A stretch of 64,000 bases of DNA from Candidatus Pacearchaeota archaeon (lineage in GTDB: Archaea > Nanoarchaeota > Nanoarchaeia > Pacearchaeales > GW2011-AR1). The translations under genes and the position numbers were made by a program. The DNA is taken from the NCBI GenBank assembly GCA_023228245.1, contig JALOBN010000009.1:1-64000 (forward strand). Direction: 5' to 3'. The notes under the pieces are model-generated. The model searched no databases, was not told the DNA's origin, and saw nothing but the letters and a program-made list of their open reading frames with translations. This document shows, piece by piece, positions 36,026-44,169 of the stretch. The number at the start of each line of letters is the position of its first letter. The stretch's first letter is position 1.

Positions 36026-36190
36026 TTACTCCGCGTCGGTCGGGATTCCGGCCGCGCCAAGTTCGTACTGCCGCCGAGACTCGGCGGCGAGCGATTGCCA
36101 GTCCTCCCAAGATCCAGTGAATCCCTGGTTGTCGCGGGCCCAGGCGAAAACCTCACGTTCGCTGCATTTGATGGTGTATCCCGCTGCCAT
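36026..36190 (-). CDS. Unknown small protein of the GC-rich island
   Basis: 54 residues from ATG 36190: AAGYTIKCSEREVFAWAR, then GSWEDWQSLAAESRRQYE. No good ribosome site was found, and the first 38 bases overlap the preceding gene. Plausible but weak. Confidence 0.35.
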   Translation of the reverse strand: MAAGYTIKCSEREVFAWARDNQGFTGSWEDWQSLAAESRRQYELGAAGIPTDAE

Positions 36191-36341
36191 CCAACAAGAA
36201 AACCTGGCCGTCTTCTTCAATTCCGACAGAGGAAAACGTGTCCGGCAAACTTACTGCCGTCCCTGTTGCTCGCAAATCAAATCCCACATCGAGGGACGAC
36301 AGCCGCACCTCTCCCACAGGTGCAGCGAATCCACATGGCAT
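36153..36341 (-). CDS. Unknown small protein of the GC-rich island
   Basis: 62 residues from ATG 36341; GTG 36398 would add 19. GFAAPVGEVRLSSLDVGFDL and VSLPDTFSSVGIEEDGQVFL look like real beta structure. Ends HHQMQRT. No family recognised and start uncertain. Confidence 0.35.
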   Translation of the reverse strand: MPCGFAAPVGEVRLSSLDVGFDLRATGTAVSLPDTFSSVGIEEDGQVFLLDGSGIHHQMQRT

Positions 36342-36418
36342 GGTTTCCCAAAAAGCCCCGTTGGACCGCTCGGGAAACATGCGCCGCCACGGGGTCACAG
36401 CGGCGCAATAGCGCTCGG

Positions 36419-36763
36419 CTACTCCGCGACCGAGTCCTCGACTTCTGCGACGGCCTCCTTTAGTTTGCGGCGCAGTGTCTCGGCCTCATCGCGTGAGAGC
36501 CCCGGCAGGCTGTGGCTGTATCTGTAGCCGGCGTGAAATTCGTCCTTTCTCCCGCTGACGATGGCCATCTCAATCATGCGATCAATGGCCTCGTCAGGTG
36601 TGTCGCCACGCCCGCACACCTCATGGTGTGCGTGTTCGCTGCAGGCGGCCTGTTCGCTGTGCCACTCGTACCCATGGGCTCGATACTGCGATCCCTTGCG
36701 GCCCACGTCGTAGCTGCCTACGTGAGCAATTTGCATGTACCCCAGTTCCTGATTCGTTTTCAT
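36419..36763 (-). CDS. Unknown protein of the GC-rich island
   Basis: 114 residues after GAGG. MQIAHVGSYDVGRKGSQYRA, then CSEHAHHEVCGRGDTPDEAI with possible metal ligands, and a C-terminal acidic helix (RRKLKEAVAEVEDSVAE). Unknown function. Confidence 0.45.
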   Translation of the reverse strand: MKTNQELGYMQIAHVGSYDVGRKGSQYRAHGYEWHSEQAACSEHAHHEVCGRGDTPDEAIDRMIEMAIVSGRKDEFHAGYRYSHSLPGLSRDEAETLRRKLKEAVAEVEDSVAE

Positions 36764-36888
36764 GGCTCAAGTCCTCAACCGGATTTCTGCCGGTCCAGGA
36801 CACTGTAGATCGGGCAGCGTCTCCCGTGCGGACGGTCCGCTCCGTCGGGCTCCGCAGAGCCCTTGGGGCCGGGCCGGCGGTTAGGCTG
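36764..36888 (-). other. GC-rich non-coding spacer with hairpins
   Basis: No open frame. Contains GGGCTC-CGCA-GAGCCC and CCGG-ATTTCTG-CCGG inverted repeats and closely spaced GC blocks. A similar GC-rich, gene-free spacer lies at 35860-36025. Both could be terminators or leader structures of the island genes. Confidence 0.4.
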
Positions 36889-37098
36889 TCAGCACGTTCG
36901 CAGGTCTATTTGTTCCGCCACATAGGCTTTGGGAAAGCAATCGTGGACTTGGGCTTCCTTCATGATGCAATCTGCTTGCTTCTTGGTGGCAAAACGATTG
37001 TGCGGAACCAACGATCTCAACAGCTCCAAATTCGCGCGATGGTCCGCAATGCTCATGTCCTTCGGCTTCGGTCCCAGCGTGATAACAAATCGCGACAT
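36889..37098 (-). CDS. Unknown small protein
   Basis: 69 residues after a perfect GAGGAG site. RFVITLGPKPKDMSIADHRA, then FATKKQADCIMKEAQVHDCF. Helical; no family recognised. First gene of the GC-rich island in transcription order. Confidence 0.5.
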   Translation of the reverse strand: MSRFVITLGPKPKDMSIADHRANLELLRSLVPHNRFATKKQADCIMKEAQVHDCFPKAYVAEQIDLRTC

Positions 37099-37170
37099 GA
37101 TTCTCTCCTCGGGTTAGGGTAACGTCACATCCCGTTCCCCTGGGGTGAGCCAGGGGTGAGGGGCAGGGCG

Positions 37171-37545
37171 TCAGGCGCCGACGCGACAGACATAAAAATC
37201 AGGCTCTGATGTAGCAAACTGCTGCATAATCTGAAATGCAGATTCAGCCATAACCGCACGACGATTGGATTTACCACGCATGGTGATGCCCAAGCGATAC
37301 CACCTGTAGCCTTGGATGCCTGTAATTGGTGTGATAGCCAGACCAGCAGCCTTAGCAGCAGCGAGGATAACTGAGGCTGGGCAGTGCTCCACTCGGAAGA
37401 CTGGGACATAGACATGCTTGACAGGCTTGTCTGCTTTTTCGCCAGGGTCACTACAGACAGCGGAGTCATCTGCCTCACGAAACATGTCAGCCAGCCTAGT
37501 GACTAACGGTGAGTTACGGGATGTCTTGGGGGATTGCTTTGTCAT
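37171..37545 (-). CDS. Unknown protein
   Basis: 124 residues after AAGGAG. Polar N-terminus, then VYVPVFRVEHCPASVILAAA and QGYRWYRLGITMRGKSNRRA, suggesting a small alpha/beta fold. Unknown. Confidence 0.5.
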   Translation of the reverse strand: MTKQSPKTSRNSPLVTRLADMFREADDSAVCSDPGEKADKPVKHVYVPVFRVEHCPASVILAAAKAAGLAITPITGIQGYRWYRLGITMRGKSNRRAVMAESAFQIMQQFATSEPDFYVCRVGA

Positions 37546-37612
37546 GACTGACTCCTTGCTTAAGGGTTGGGGATTAGCGTTGGAAGTTAGAAAATCTTAG
37601 GGTAGTCTGCTG

Positions 37613-37810
37613 TTACTGATCACAAAATGAGTGGATACCCTCATTAGTTGCAACTACCGCAAGCAGGGCGAGCAATTTACTGTCTGATACAGTCCCCCAC
37701 TGCACCGAGTAGTAAGTGGCAAATACTTCCCCGACTCGGTTAGCCTGGCTGTTAGACAGGTCGTGAGCCTTAGCGAATTTCGGTAGTAGAGATTCGATTC
37801 TTGGATGCAT
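37613..37810 (-). CDS. Unknown small helical protein
   Basis: 65 residues: LLPKFAKAHDLSNSQANRVG and DSKLLALLAVVATNEG. Likely all-helical. A GAGAG site precedes the ATG. Unknown. Confidence 0.45.
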   Translation of the reverse strand: MHPRIESLLPKFAKAHDLSNSQANRVGEVFATYYSVQWGTVSDSKLLALLAVVATNEGIHSFCDQ

Positions 37811-37912
37811 GTCTAATCTCTCATTGCTTGGGGTTAGGTTCGGCTTGACTCATCAGCATTACGGTAGCCATCCGTAGTGGACCCAGCAAGGTCGCTGGGT
37901 TTCGTCTTGTGT

Positions 37913-38224
37913 CTATCGGGGATAAGAAATTTGGGCCTTGATTCTCGCTTTCTCTTTACGCCATGCTAGCTGGTAGACCCGACCTTGCATTTCTTTCTGA
38001 TGGATATCTTCGGCGATGCTAGTTAACTGGGCCAGAATTTCTGCCACAGACCAAGTGGGGAAGCCTGCCCACGATTGCTGATGATACTTATCTTGCAGTA
38101 GGTTAGCGGCTTCAGCGACAATCCGCTTGGACCATCCAGTATTGCGACGCAATTCAGACATCGCCCCCAACAACTTCTGTCCGCCTTAGTAACTACCAAA
38201 TTCCGGTTGCGTTTTGCTAGACAT
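37913..38224 (-). CDS. Unknown protein with an in-frame TAA near the start
   Basis: The best start is ATG 38224 with GAGG 9 bases upstream, encoding SSKTQPEFGSY, then TAA at 38186-38188, then GGQKLLGAMSELRRNTGW in the same frame and on to residue 103. Without read-through, synthesis would need TTG 38173, which has only a distant site, or ATG 38161, where the G-rich stretch is too close. The body is helical (KRIVAEAANLLQDKYHQQ). Confidence 0.5.
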
Positions 38225-38417
38225 AGCTTAATTCCTCATGCTTGGGACTGAGAAAGGAAACTAAGGGCCCCTTACCAGAGTTGCACTGGTGCGCTGTTAG
38301 GGGCTCGGCATTTGTTGTGGTGTTGCCATCACCAATTATGTTGGGTGCCTACTAGATTCTTCGGGCGTCCCGCCAACTGCTTTTCGCTGCGCCACATCCC
38401 ACCGGGCGTTGTACCGG

Positions 38418-38597
38418 TCACCGCTTGGGTTGAGGGCCGTTGGTCTGGCCCTCGTAAGCGGGTGGGTATTTACGGCTGCCAGCCATCCTGTGATCTAGCC
38501 TTGCATCGCACTGCCATTTGCCGGGCATTTGGTAGGCGGGGCAAGGGGTTTCCCCAGGCTTGGCCACGCGGCAACCGTTCGACTTGTCAAAGAGCAT
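38418..38597 (-). CDS. Possible 59-residue protein
   Basis: Reads MLFDKSNGCRVAKPGETPC then CDARLDHRMAGSRKYPPAYE. It follows a minus-strand TATAAT at 38614-38619 and an AGAGGG stretch. Fills a 380-base region otherwise without genes. Cys-containing but no clear motif; low confidence. Confidence 0.3.
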   Translation of the reverse strand: MLFDKSNGCRVAKPGETPCPAYQMPGKWQCDARLDHRMAGSRKYPPAYEGQTNGPQPKR

Positions 38598-38763
38598 TGC
38601 TTTACTACCCTCTATTATAATCGGCCCCGACTACGATACAAGCCCAATTCCGTTTGGATTTCGGAAATATTTTGGTCCAGAGTACCCTAGTTATACTAGT
38701 AGTACCAACAGAAAAGCCCCCTAGGGAGGGGGCTAAGTGGTTTGGGATAGTTTGTGATGGTAT

Positions 38764-38781
38764 GACTACTATATAGTAGTC
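38764..38781. repeat. Perfect 18-base palindrome GACTACTATATAGTAGTC
   Basis: Lies 24 bases past the stop of the ParB-like gene. A related palindrome, TACTACTATAGTAGTA, lies at 40732-40747 upstream of the same gene. The paired placement fits operator or partition-like sites, or a terminator stem here. Confidence 0.6.
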
Positions 38782-38804
38782 AGCCAAAGCGGCTTTGGCG
38801 GGGA

Positions 38805-40550
38805 CTAACGGGGCTGGGCCTGACGCAGATCGGCTACGGCTACCACTTGCACGTTGCCGGCACCGCGGAAGCCTGTGTCCACCTTGACTCGCACCACCTT
38901 GTCGTTGCTTTCGACGATGCGACCCCGCCAGTGCTCTCCATCCCTGTCGAACACCCACGTGAGTGTGCCAACCTTGGCCTTTGGCTTGCTAGTGGGTAGC
39001 TTCTTGGTCTTCTCGGGGGCTTTGCTCTTGGGAAATTTGGCCTTGGTTGCAGGCTTGGGGGCAGATGTTGGTTTGGCGAGGGTTAGCTGCGATAGGTCAA
39101 CCTCCCAATCCCCATCTTGGCTGTGAACCATTACCTTCTCTTGGCCGTTGTTGCACTTGTACGGGTCATCTAGTAGTTTGCCTAGGTAATGGTCACCATC
39201 GGATTCTTCGATCCAGGCCACATCATCTTTCGACCACATCTTGCCGGCACGCTTTGGGTTAAGGACTAGCTTCTCAGCCTTGGGTTTGCGAACCTCTTTC
39301 TTGCTCTCTTCGATTTCCTCTGGGGTTGGGTCGGTCTCAACCGTGGTTTCTTCCTCATCTTCGTCTGGGCAACCCAGGTCAATACCGCCCACGGCTGGAT
39401 AGTCCAACAACTCCTTCTGCCCTGCGTCGTTGATGTGGTAGTCAGGCGTTAGGGCACTGACGGAGAGCTTGTCTCCATTCATAAGAGCCGTCCAAGCATT
39501 GGCGAAGATGCTGGTCTTTTCGGCTGCTGACCCTGTGCCTTCCATTCTGGCCTTGACTAAGGTATCCCTCAGGGGCTGCAACGCCTTGGATCCCCCAGCT
39601 AGCTCTACCCAGAAGTCCCTAGCTTTGTCCCACAGACTCCAGTCCAGCAAACCTTCGTGTGGAACGTCTGCCAATCGATAGTCACTATTGCTGTAGTCAG
39701 TGTGGGACTGCCCCATTAGGTAGCACAAGCAGGCAGCGTAGCCAGGGCTGACCCATTGGCCGATACGGAATACCCGCTCTCCATCCTCTGTGGTGTCTGT
39801 CGTGTTCTCTTCGAAGATGTGTTTGACGCATTCGAGTAACCGTTCATGCCTGGCGAGCAGGTCTAGGGAGTCAGCGTGACTGCGCTTGTTGCTGTAGTTG
39901 CCTAGGGAGGCTCTGGTACGATCCCAAAGCAGTTGGAGAGCATAGTGAGTCATGCGGGCCAGTATCTTGCGGCCCTTCTCTGGCACTGCCGCGAAGTACT
40001 CGCTGCGGCAGATGACCTCCCACAATGTACGTGGTTTGCCGGTGTCGATGGTGTTGACAGTAGCATCATCCTCATCGACACCCAAGATCATGCAGGTTTC
40101 CAATACCGGTTCGGTTGGCCAGTACTTAGCCCATCGTTCCTTATTCTTTGCCCACTCTTGCCATGCCAATACCAAACCAATCAGCCTATGCTGAGCACTG
40201 ACGGTAACCCCAGTCTTACCAATAATGAGAGTCTCACCATTGAGCTTCCACCTGTGATGGAGAATCTCGCTGCACCATTTACGGGCTGTCGCCATGTCGA
40301 AAGGCCGATTGCCAATGTTGTTCCAGAGCCGTACCTTCTTGCCGTAGCGATCGACTAGGGTATAGTTGCCGTCGGCTACGTCGCTGTCGTCCCAATCAAG
40401 CAGATCCTTGGCTTGGGATACGGTGAGAGCATCCTTACCCATACAGATGCGCGCTTGGGGTTCAGGATACAGCACTGCGCGGGACTTGGTCTTGCTGGGG
40501 TTCGAGGACTTGGCGGAAACAGCATTATCGGTCTTGTGGATCTTGGGCAT
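38805..40550 (-). CDS. Large ParB-like nuclease-domain protein with C-terminal SH3-like modules
   Basis: 581 residues. NIGNRPFDMATARKWCSEIL and GKTGVTVSAQHRLIGLVLAW correspond to the ParB/Srx-like core, where a GQHR-type motif is expected (here AQHR). A helical middle follows, then an acidic linker and two small beta barrels (VAWIEESDGDHYLGKLL; LTWVFDRDGEHWRGRIV) separated by Lys/Pro-rich tails. It may bind DNA or act as a nuclease or modifier. First gene of the minus-strand transcription unit. Confidence 0.6.
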   Translation of the reverse strand: MPKIHKTDNAVSAKSSNPSKTKSRAVLYPEPQARICMGKDALTVSQAKDLLDWDDSDVADGNYTLVDRYGKKVRLWNNIGNRPFDMATARKWCSEILHHRWKLNGETLIIGKTGVTVSAQHRLIGLVLAWQEWAKNKERWAKYWPTEPVLETCMILGVDEDDATVNTIDTGKPRTLWEVICRSEYFAAVPEKGRKILARMTHYALQLLWDRTRASLGNYSNKRSHADSLDLLARHERLLECVKHIFEENTTDTTEDGERVFRIGQWVSPGYAACLCYLMGQSHTDYSNSDYRLADVPHEGLLDWSLWDKARDFWVELAGGSKALQPLRDTLVKARMEGTGSAAEKTSIFANAWTALMNGDKLSVSALTPDYHINDAGQKELLDYPAVGGIDLGCPDEDEEETTVETDPTPEEIEESKKEVRKPKAEKLVLNPKRAGKMWSKDDVAWIEESDGDHYLGKLLDDPYKCNNGQEKVMVHSQDGDWEVDLSQLTLAKPTSAPKPATKAKFPKSKAPEKTKKLPTSKPKAKVGTLTWVFDRDGEHWRGRIVESNDKVVRVKVDTGFRGAGNVQVVAVADLRQAQPR

Positions 40551-41003
40551 TGCATCTCTCTCCTAATTCGTGGCTTCCTAGCACAACTACCGCTAGGTGG
40601 TTTACCTAGGTAGTAGTACTAATTTACCGGGTGCCGCAGTAAAGTAAACCCCGGTTTACCAAATTGGGAGAGAGTCCAATTTAGACGATAATTTTGCCCT
40701 AACCCTTTACTATATAATACTTTACTTAATATACTACTATAGTAGTAGTATAGTAGGTAGGGGGCTCCAGTATATCAGTATAATGGTTTTGGCCTAGTAG
40801 GTAAAGGGGCGCGCCAAAATAATTTTTGGCACCTTATATAGGCGCGCCGTACAAGCGGCAAACCACGATGAACTTCGATCCAGTCTTGGTTGCAAACCCT
40901 AAGCGCGCTTATTTACCGACTGTAGCGCGCAGGGTCGTAGTAGTAACTAGGTATAATAGGCTTCTGCGACAACTGCTTGCTCTAACCTTCAATTGGAGAA
41001 ACT
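40551..41003. promoter_or_regulatory. Divergent intergenic region, candidate early promoters and origin
   Basis: About 450 bases without genes, between the leftward and rightward blocks. AT-rich parts with TATATAATAC and repeated TTTACC; palindrome TACTACTATAGTAGTA at 40732-40747; two GGCGCGCC sites (40808-40815, 40841-40848) flanking a GCCAAAA/TTTTGGC hairpin; AAGCGCGCTT at 40901-40910 and TAGCGCGCA at 40923; rightward TAGGTATAATAGG at 40949-40960. Such clusters are typical of phage origins or early operators. Confidence 0.5.
40949..40961 (+). promoter_or_regulatory. TAGGTATAATAGG promoter-like element
   Basis: TATAAT at 40952-40957 preceded by TAGG, 46 bases before the 41004 start. It would launch the rightward block. 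No -35 match at the usual spacing. Confidence 0.5.
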
Positions 41004-41204
41004 ATGAGACGTTTATCTAAAAAGAGACGCCGGTATCCATGGAATGCTTGGTTCAAGAAGAGACGAGTGTTGATTAAGCACAAGAAGGACTTCGACTGCC
41101 AACCCCATGGTATGGCGCAGCAAATCCGTAATGAGGCCTGTAAGCGCGGCATCAGCGTTAGCATCAGCATTGATAATGGATTTATCGCCTTTGAAAGGGT
41201 TTGA
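41004..41204 (+). CDS. Small basic protein
   Basis: 66 residues after GGAGAAACT. MRRLSKKRRRYPWNAWFKKR gives a strongly basic N-terminus; the rest (MAQQIRNEACKRGISVSISI) resembles a small alpha/beta unit. Possibly nucleic-acid binding. First gene of the rightward block. Confidence 0.55.
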   Translation: MRRLSKKRRRYPWNAWFKKRRVLIKHKKDFDCQPHGMAQQIRNEACKRGISVSISIDNGFIAFERV

Positions 41205-41205
41205 T

Positions 41206-41793
41206 ATGCCAAGGATTAACCAACAACAGCGCGCGCCTATCTACTACCTAGGCATTGACCCAGGCAAGAATGGGGGATTGTGTTGTTTAAGAAGAAATAG
41301 TGATCAAAAGCCTGCCCATCGCGTAATGCCTGACTCTATGTTTGATATTTGGCGGTGGATAGAAGTCTGGTCCGCTGTGCCTGGCGCTAGGCTTTATGCA
41401 GTCATTGAACAGGTATACACATCCCCACAGATGGGAGTGGTTAGCGCTGGCACGTTCATGAAGGGTTATGGCGCGCTGCTAATGGCTCTTACCGCAGCCG
41501 GTATCCCTTATGAAGAGATTCGTCCTCAGGTGTGGCAGAAGGCACTTAACATTCCACCTAGAAAGCCGGGCAAGAAAATCAAAGTGCCCAACCCTAAGAA
41601 GTCTGGCAAGATGAAAACGGTAACTAAGGGAGGAGAGACGGACACTCAATGGAAGAAGCGATTGCGCAATAAGGCTCAGCAATTGTTTCCTTCCCTAGAA
41701 GTCTGGCGGGGCCCCATCGGTAAGCAATTGGCTGTTGCAGATGCAATTTTGATTGCTGAGTACTGTCGTCGTAAACACCAAGGAACTATGTAG
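41206..41793 (+). CDS. RuvC-like Holliday-junction resolvase
   Basis: 195 residues from ATG 41206. RNase H-fold nuclease: YYLGIDPGKNGGLCCL (first Asp), LYAVIEQVYTSPQMG (Glu), a basic Lys-rich loop at about 125-155, and QLAVADAILIAEYCRRK (C-terminal acidic pair). It would resolve branched DNA before packaging. Confidence 0.8.
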   Translation: MPRINQQQRAPIYYLGIDPGKNGGLCCLRRNSDQKPAHRVMPDSMFDIWRWIEVWSAVPGARLYAVIEQVYTSPQMGVVSAGTFMKGYGALLMALTAAGIPYEEIRPQVWQKALNIPPRKPGKKIKVPNPKKSGKMKTVTKGGETDTQWKKRLRNKAQQLFPSLEVWRGPIGKQLAVADAILIAEYCRRKHQGTM

Positions 41794-41805
41794 GGGTATT
41801 CTCTT

Positions 41806-42198
41806 ATGAGTTACGACATCAGCTTGTTGGATCCGGTTACGAAGGACTGCATCGGATTCGATGCGCCGCACGACATGGCTGGAGGGGTATACGCACTGGG
41901 AGGTACGAAGGCAGCGCGGCTCAACGTCACGTACAACTACGCAGATTGCTTTTATCGTGTCATGGGATTGAGGGGTATTCGTAGCATCTACGGGCTGACT
42001 GGGGCCGAGAGCATTCCGGTACTGAGTCGCGCGATTGAGCAACTCGCCGACGATATTGACGAGGACTACTGGAAGGCTACCGAAGGCAACATTCTCCTCT
42101 GTGTTGAATTCACGCTCTTGGGCAACGTCAAGCGAGCGTTAATGCAACTGCGGGACATGGCCCAGATGCGCCCAGATGGTATTTGGTCTGGCGATTAG
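41806..42198 (+). CDS. Unknown conserved phage protein
   Basis: 130 residues. MSYDISLLDPVTKDCIGFDA start, then VYALGGTKAARLNVTYNYAD and EQLADDIDEDYWKATEGN. More GC-rich than its neighbours. No activity assigned. Confidence 0.55.
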   Translation: MSYDISLLDPVTKDCIGFDAPHDMAGGVYALGGTKAARLNVTYNYADCFYRVMGLRGIRSIYGLTGAESIPVLSRAIEQLADDIDEDYWKATEGNILLCVEFTLLGNVKRALMQLRDMAQMRPDGIWSGD

Positions 42199-42235
42199 TC
42201 ACAGCTATGTCCTTCTTCACTAGGATTCCCCAGCA

Positions 42236-42802
42236 ATGTCTAGATACACCGACCATGTAGCGAAGTGGCGTAATTGCAGGAGATGTAACCTCTGTAAGAG
42301 CAGACACAATGTTGTTCTGCTAAGAGGTCATGTGCCTTGCCAAGTGTTGTTTGTGGGCGAGGCACCTGGGACATCAGAAAATTTACTTGGTAAACCCTTC
42401 AGCGGTCCTGCCGGCAACTTGCTGAATCGTATGCTAGCTGAAGCCCTACCTCCCTCTGTTACCTATGCCATTACCAACCTCGTTGGCTGCATCCCCAAGG
42501 ATACGGAGGAAGGGGCCGGTAAGAACAAACTAGGGGAACCACCAACCTATGCGATTGAAGCTTGCAAACCAAGGCTGGTTGAGATTGTGCAGATATGCCA
42601 ACCTAAGATCATCATCAGTGTAGGCAAGCTGGCTAAGAAGTGGTTGCCTATCCTACTAGCTGATACTTACCGTCTAGGCGAGGATTACAAGACTGCCGAT
42701 ATCATTCACCCGGCTGCTATACTGCGCGCAGATGTTAGCCAGCAAGGCTTAGCTATCCAGCGCAGCCTCGTTACTATCCAAGATGCCGTAGAAGATTTGT
42801 AG
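42236..42802 (+). CDS. Uracil-DNA glycosylase, family 4-like
   Basis: 188 residues. CRRCNLCKSRHNVV with spaced cysteines as in Fe-S UDGs; LFVGEAPGTSENLLGKPFSG and AGNLLNRMLAEAL form the active-site loop; YAITNLVGCIPKD and IIHPAAILRADV carry the uracil-binding and catalytic His segments. Removes uracil from DNA. Notable in a phage that may contain hydroxymethyluracil. Confidence 0.8.
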   Translation: MSRYTDHVAKWRNCRRCNLCKSRHNVVLLRGHVPCQVLFVGEAPGTSENLLGKPFSGPAGNLLNRMLAEALPPSVTYAITNLVGCIPKDTEEGAGKNKLGEPPTYAIEACKPRLVEIVQICQPKIIISVGKLAKKWLPILLADTYRLGEDYKTADIIHPAAILRADVSQQGLAIQRSLVTIQDAVEDL

Positions 42803-42835
42803 CAACATCATTCCCCAAGCGACAGGATACTAACC

Positions 42836-43165
42836 GTGATCTACGTACATTGCCGAACAAACCTCGATGACGTGATGCGAATTGAGCAATGGCCAGAAGA
42901 ATTGCCAGAACGCCCCATGCTAGGAGATAGGATTCTGTCCCTAACAGATCATTACGGATATTCGATAGAATTAGAGGTATTCGGCTTGACTTGGAAGAAA
43001 CCAAAAGCAGGAACCTGGGCTCCAGTAGTCGATCACCGTAAGTGTAGCGAGGATTGGTATCTGGAAGTCGAATTGCACATACCGTCTTGGCAGAAAAGCC
43101 TATCTATCAAAGACTGGCAGGAGTGGTATAAGAAGGTTAGAATGCCACCATCTCACCGTACCTAA
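42836..43165 (+). CDS. Unknown small protein
   Basis: 109 residues from GTG. IYVHCRTNLDDVMRIEQWPE, LEVFGLTWKKPKAG, DWYLEVELHIPSWQKS. Probably a single alpha/beta domain. Unknown. Confidence 0.5.
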   Translation: MIYVHCRTNLDDVMRIEQWPEELPERPMLGDRILSLTDHYGYSIELEVFGLTWKKPKAGTWAPVVDHRKCSEDWYLEVELHIPSWQKSLSIKDWQEWYKKVRMPPSHRT

Positions 43166-43201
43166 AGCCGGCTTTGCTTAGGCAACTACTTTCGGCTAAT
43201 T

Positions 43202-43213
43202 AGGTATAATAAA
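43202..43213 (+). promoter_or_regulatory. TAGGTATAATAA promoter-like element
   Basis: TATAAT at 43205-43210, same context as the element at 40949. It sits immediately upstream of the structured RNA region, so it probably starts that transcript. Confidence 0.5.
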
Positions 43214-43450
43214 GCCTGCATTGCACGTACCGACACTACGTCCGGTGGTTCATAGGCAACTGAGGTTGCCTTAACCCGTAATGCAGCTATGGCTGTAAGG
43301 GAGGTAAACCATGCCCCAAACAGTCAGCTAACGGCTGACACGACAATTTATTCCTACCTACGTCCTCGGTAGGACTGCTGGATGGGTTAATTGATTCCAG
43401 AGATTCCACATTAATCAATTGCCTGGTTCGACTCCAGGCTCAGCAGTTTT
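43214..43450 (+). ncRNA. Structured leader or small RNA ending in a tRNA-like fold
   Basis: Successive perfect stems: CTGCATT/AATGCAG (43216 with 43280) enclosing ACCG/CGGT and GGCAAC/GTTGCC; GTCAGC/GCTGAC (43323-43339); TCCTACC/GGTAGGA (43352-43374). It closes with a tRNA-like acceptor (CTGCTGG with the 3' CAGCAG), an 8-base AATTGATT/AATCAATT arm and a TTCGACT T-arm, then TTTT. A promoter lies at the 5' end. No known RNA family is recognised. Confidence 0.5.
43311..43331 (+). CDS. Six-codon leader peptide with strong ribosome site
   Basis: GGGAGG 6-7 bases before ATG 43311, then MPQTVS and TAA. The stop falls inside the GTCAGC/GCTGAC hairpin, so ribosome position could control folding of the structured RNA and expression of the gene at 43474. 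Confidence 0.35.
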   Translation: MPQTVS

Positions 43451-43473
43451 CTGTTAAAAATTGGAGTTGCCCA

Positions 43474-44169
43474 ATGGACATATTCTTCAGTGAAATTGAC
43501 GGATTACCCGTAGAGACATCCCCACCACTTATTTTCCAAGTAGTTGGACAACACACTTCACCAGGATGTGACTGTCAGGGAGGAGCGAGATTTGAATTCG
43601 ATCTAGGTTTGGAAGAGTGGGTAATCTATGATTACCTAGTCCCTAGATGCTGGGGTTATGCTGGATACCCACATGAACGAGGTCACATACCCTTAAATCT
43701 AGCTGTGGATTTGTTTGAACAAGACATTGGCATCAAACTACTATACGCAGGAAGCATAAGAGACAATCAGATTAGTGGCCCCTGTGTTGTAGATTTCAGC
43801 GAGGTGCGATGCTGTATAAGAAGAGGACAGTCAGCCTATATTGTTGAGGCTTGGTATGATGATTGGCTGGCGAAGACACAATGTAAATATTGCAAAAGGA
43901 GAATGTCTAGAAGTAATGTAGGTCTTGCCAAAGGCAAGATCCTATCTTGGACAAGGTCTAGGGGTAATTGGTTTTGTTCTGAAAATTGTATAGTAAAGGA
44001 GAAAGAGCGATGGCTACGAGAGACAATGCAAAGCGATCAATCACAAGCAAGAGCAAAAAGGCTTCTAAGTCTGACGTCCAAGGCGTTGCAAGCCGCACGT
44101 CGCCGAAAGCCAGATGCCTTAAAGTTGCTGAAGAAGGAATTCGATCGGGAAGCGATTTTGCCAAGTTGA
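43474..44169 (+). CDS. Unknown zinc-binding protein
   Basis: 231 residues. SPGCDCQGGARFEFD near residue 30, then CKYCKRRMSRSN and NWFCSENCIVKEKERW give two pairs of metal-binding cysteines. The last 53 residues overlap the next gene in another frame and are highly basic; they may be real or a read-through tail. Confidence 0.55.
   Translation: MDIFFSEIDGLPVETSPPLIFQVVGQHTSPGCDCQGGARFEFDLGLEEWVIYDYLVPRCWGYAGYPHERGHIPLNLAVDLFEQDIGIKLLYAGSIRDNQISGPCVVDFSEVRCCIRRGQSAYIVEAWYDDWLAKTQCKYCKRRMSRSNVGLAKGKILSWTRSRGNWFCSENCIVKEKERWLRETMQSDQSQARAKRLLSLTSKALQAARRRKPDALKLLKKEFDREAILPS

Noticed and set aside
35859..36527. 222- and 194-codon plus-strand frames
   Set aside because: Antisense to small minus-strand genes, no ribosome sites, low-complexity Arg/Pro/Ser composition.
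38312..38620. 102-codon plus-strand frame
   Set aside because: Wrong direction for this block, Cys/Arg/Pro-rich random composition, no ribosome site.
43214..43450. tmRNA
   Set aside because: No 5' tRNA half at the start of the transcript, no recognisable tag peptide; the two acceptor strands are adjacent.
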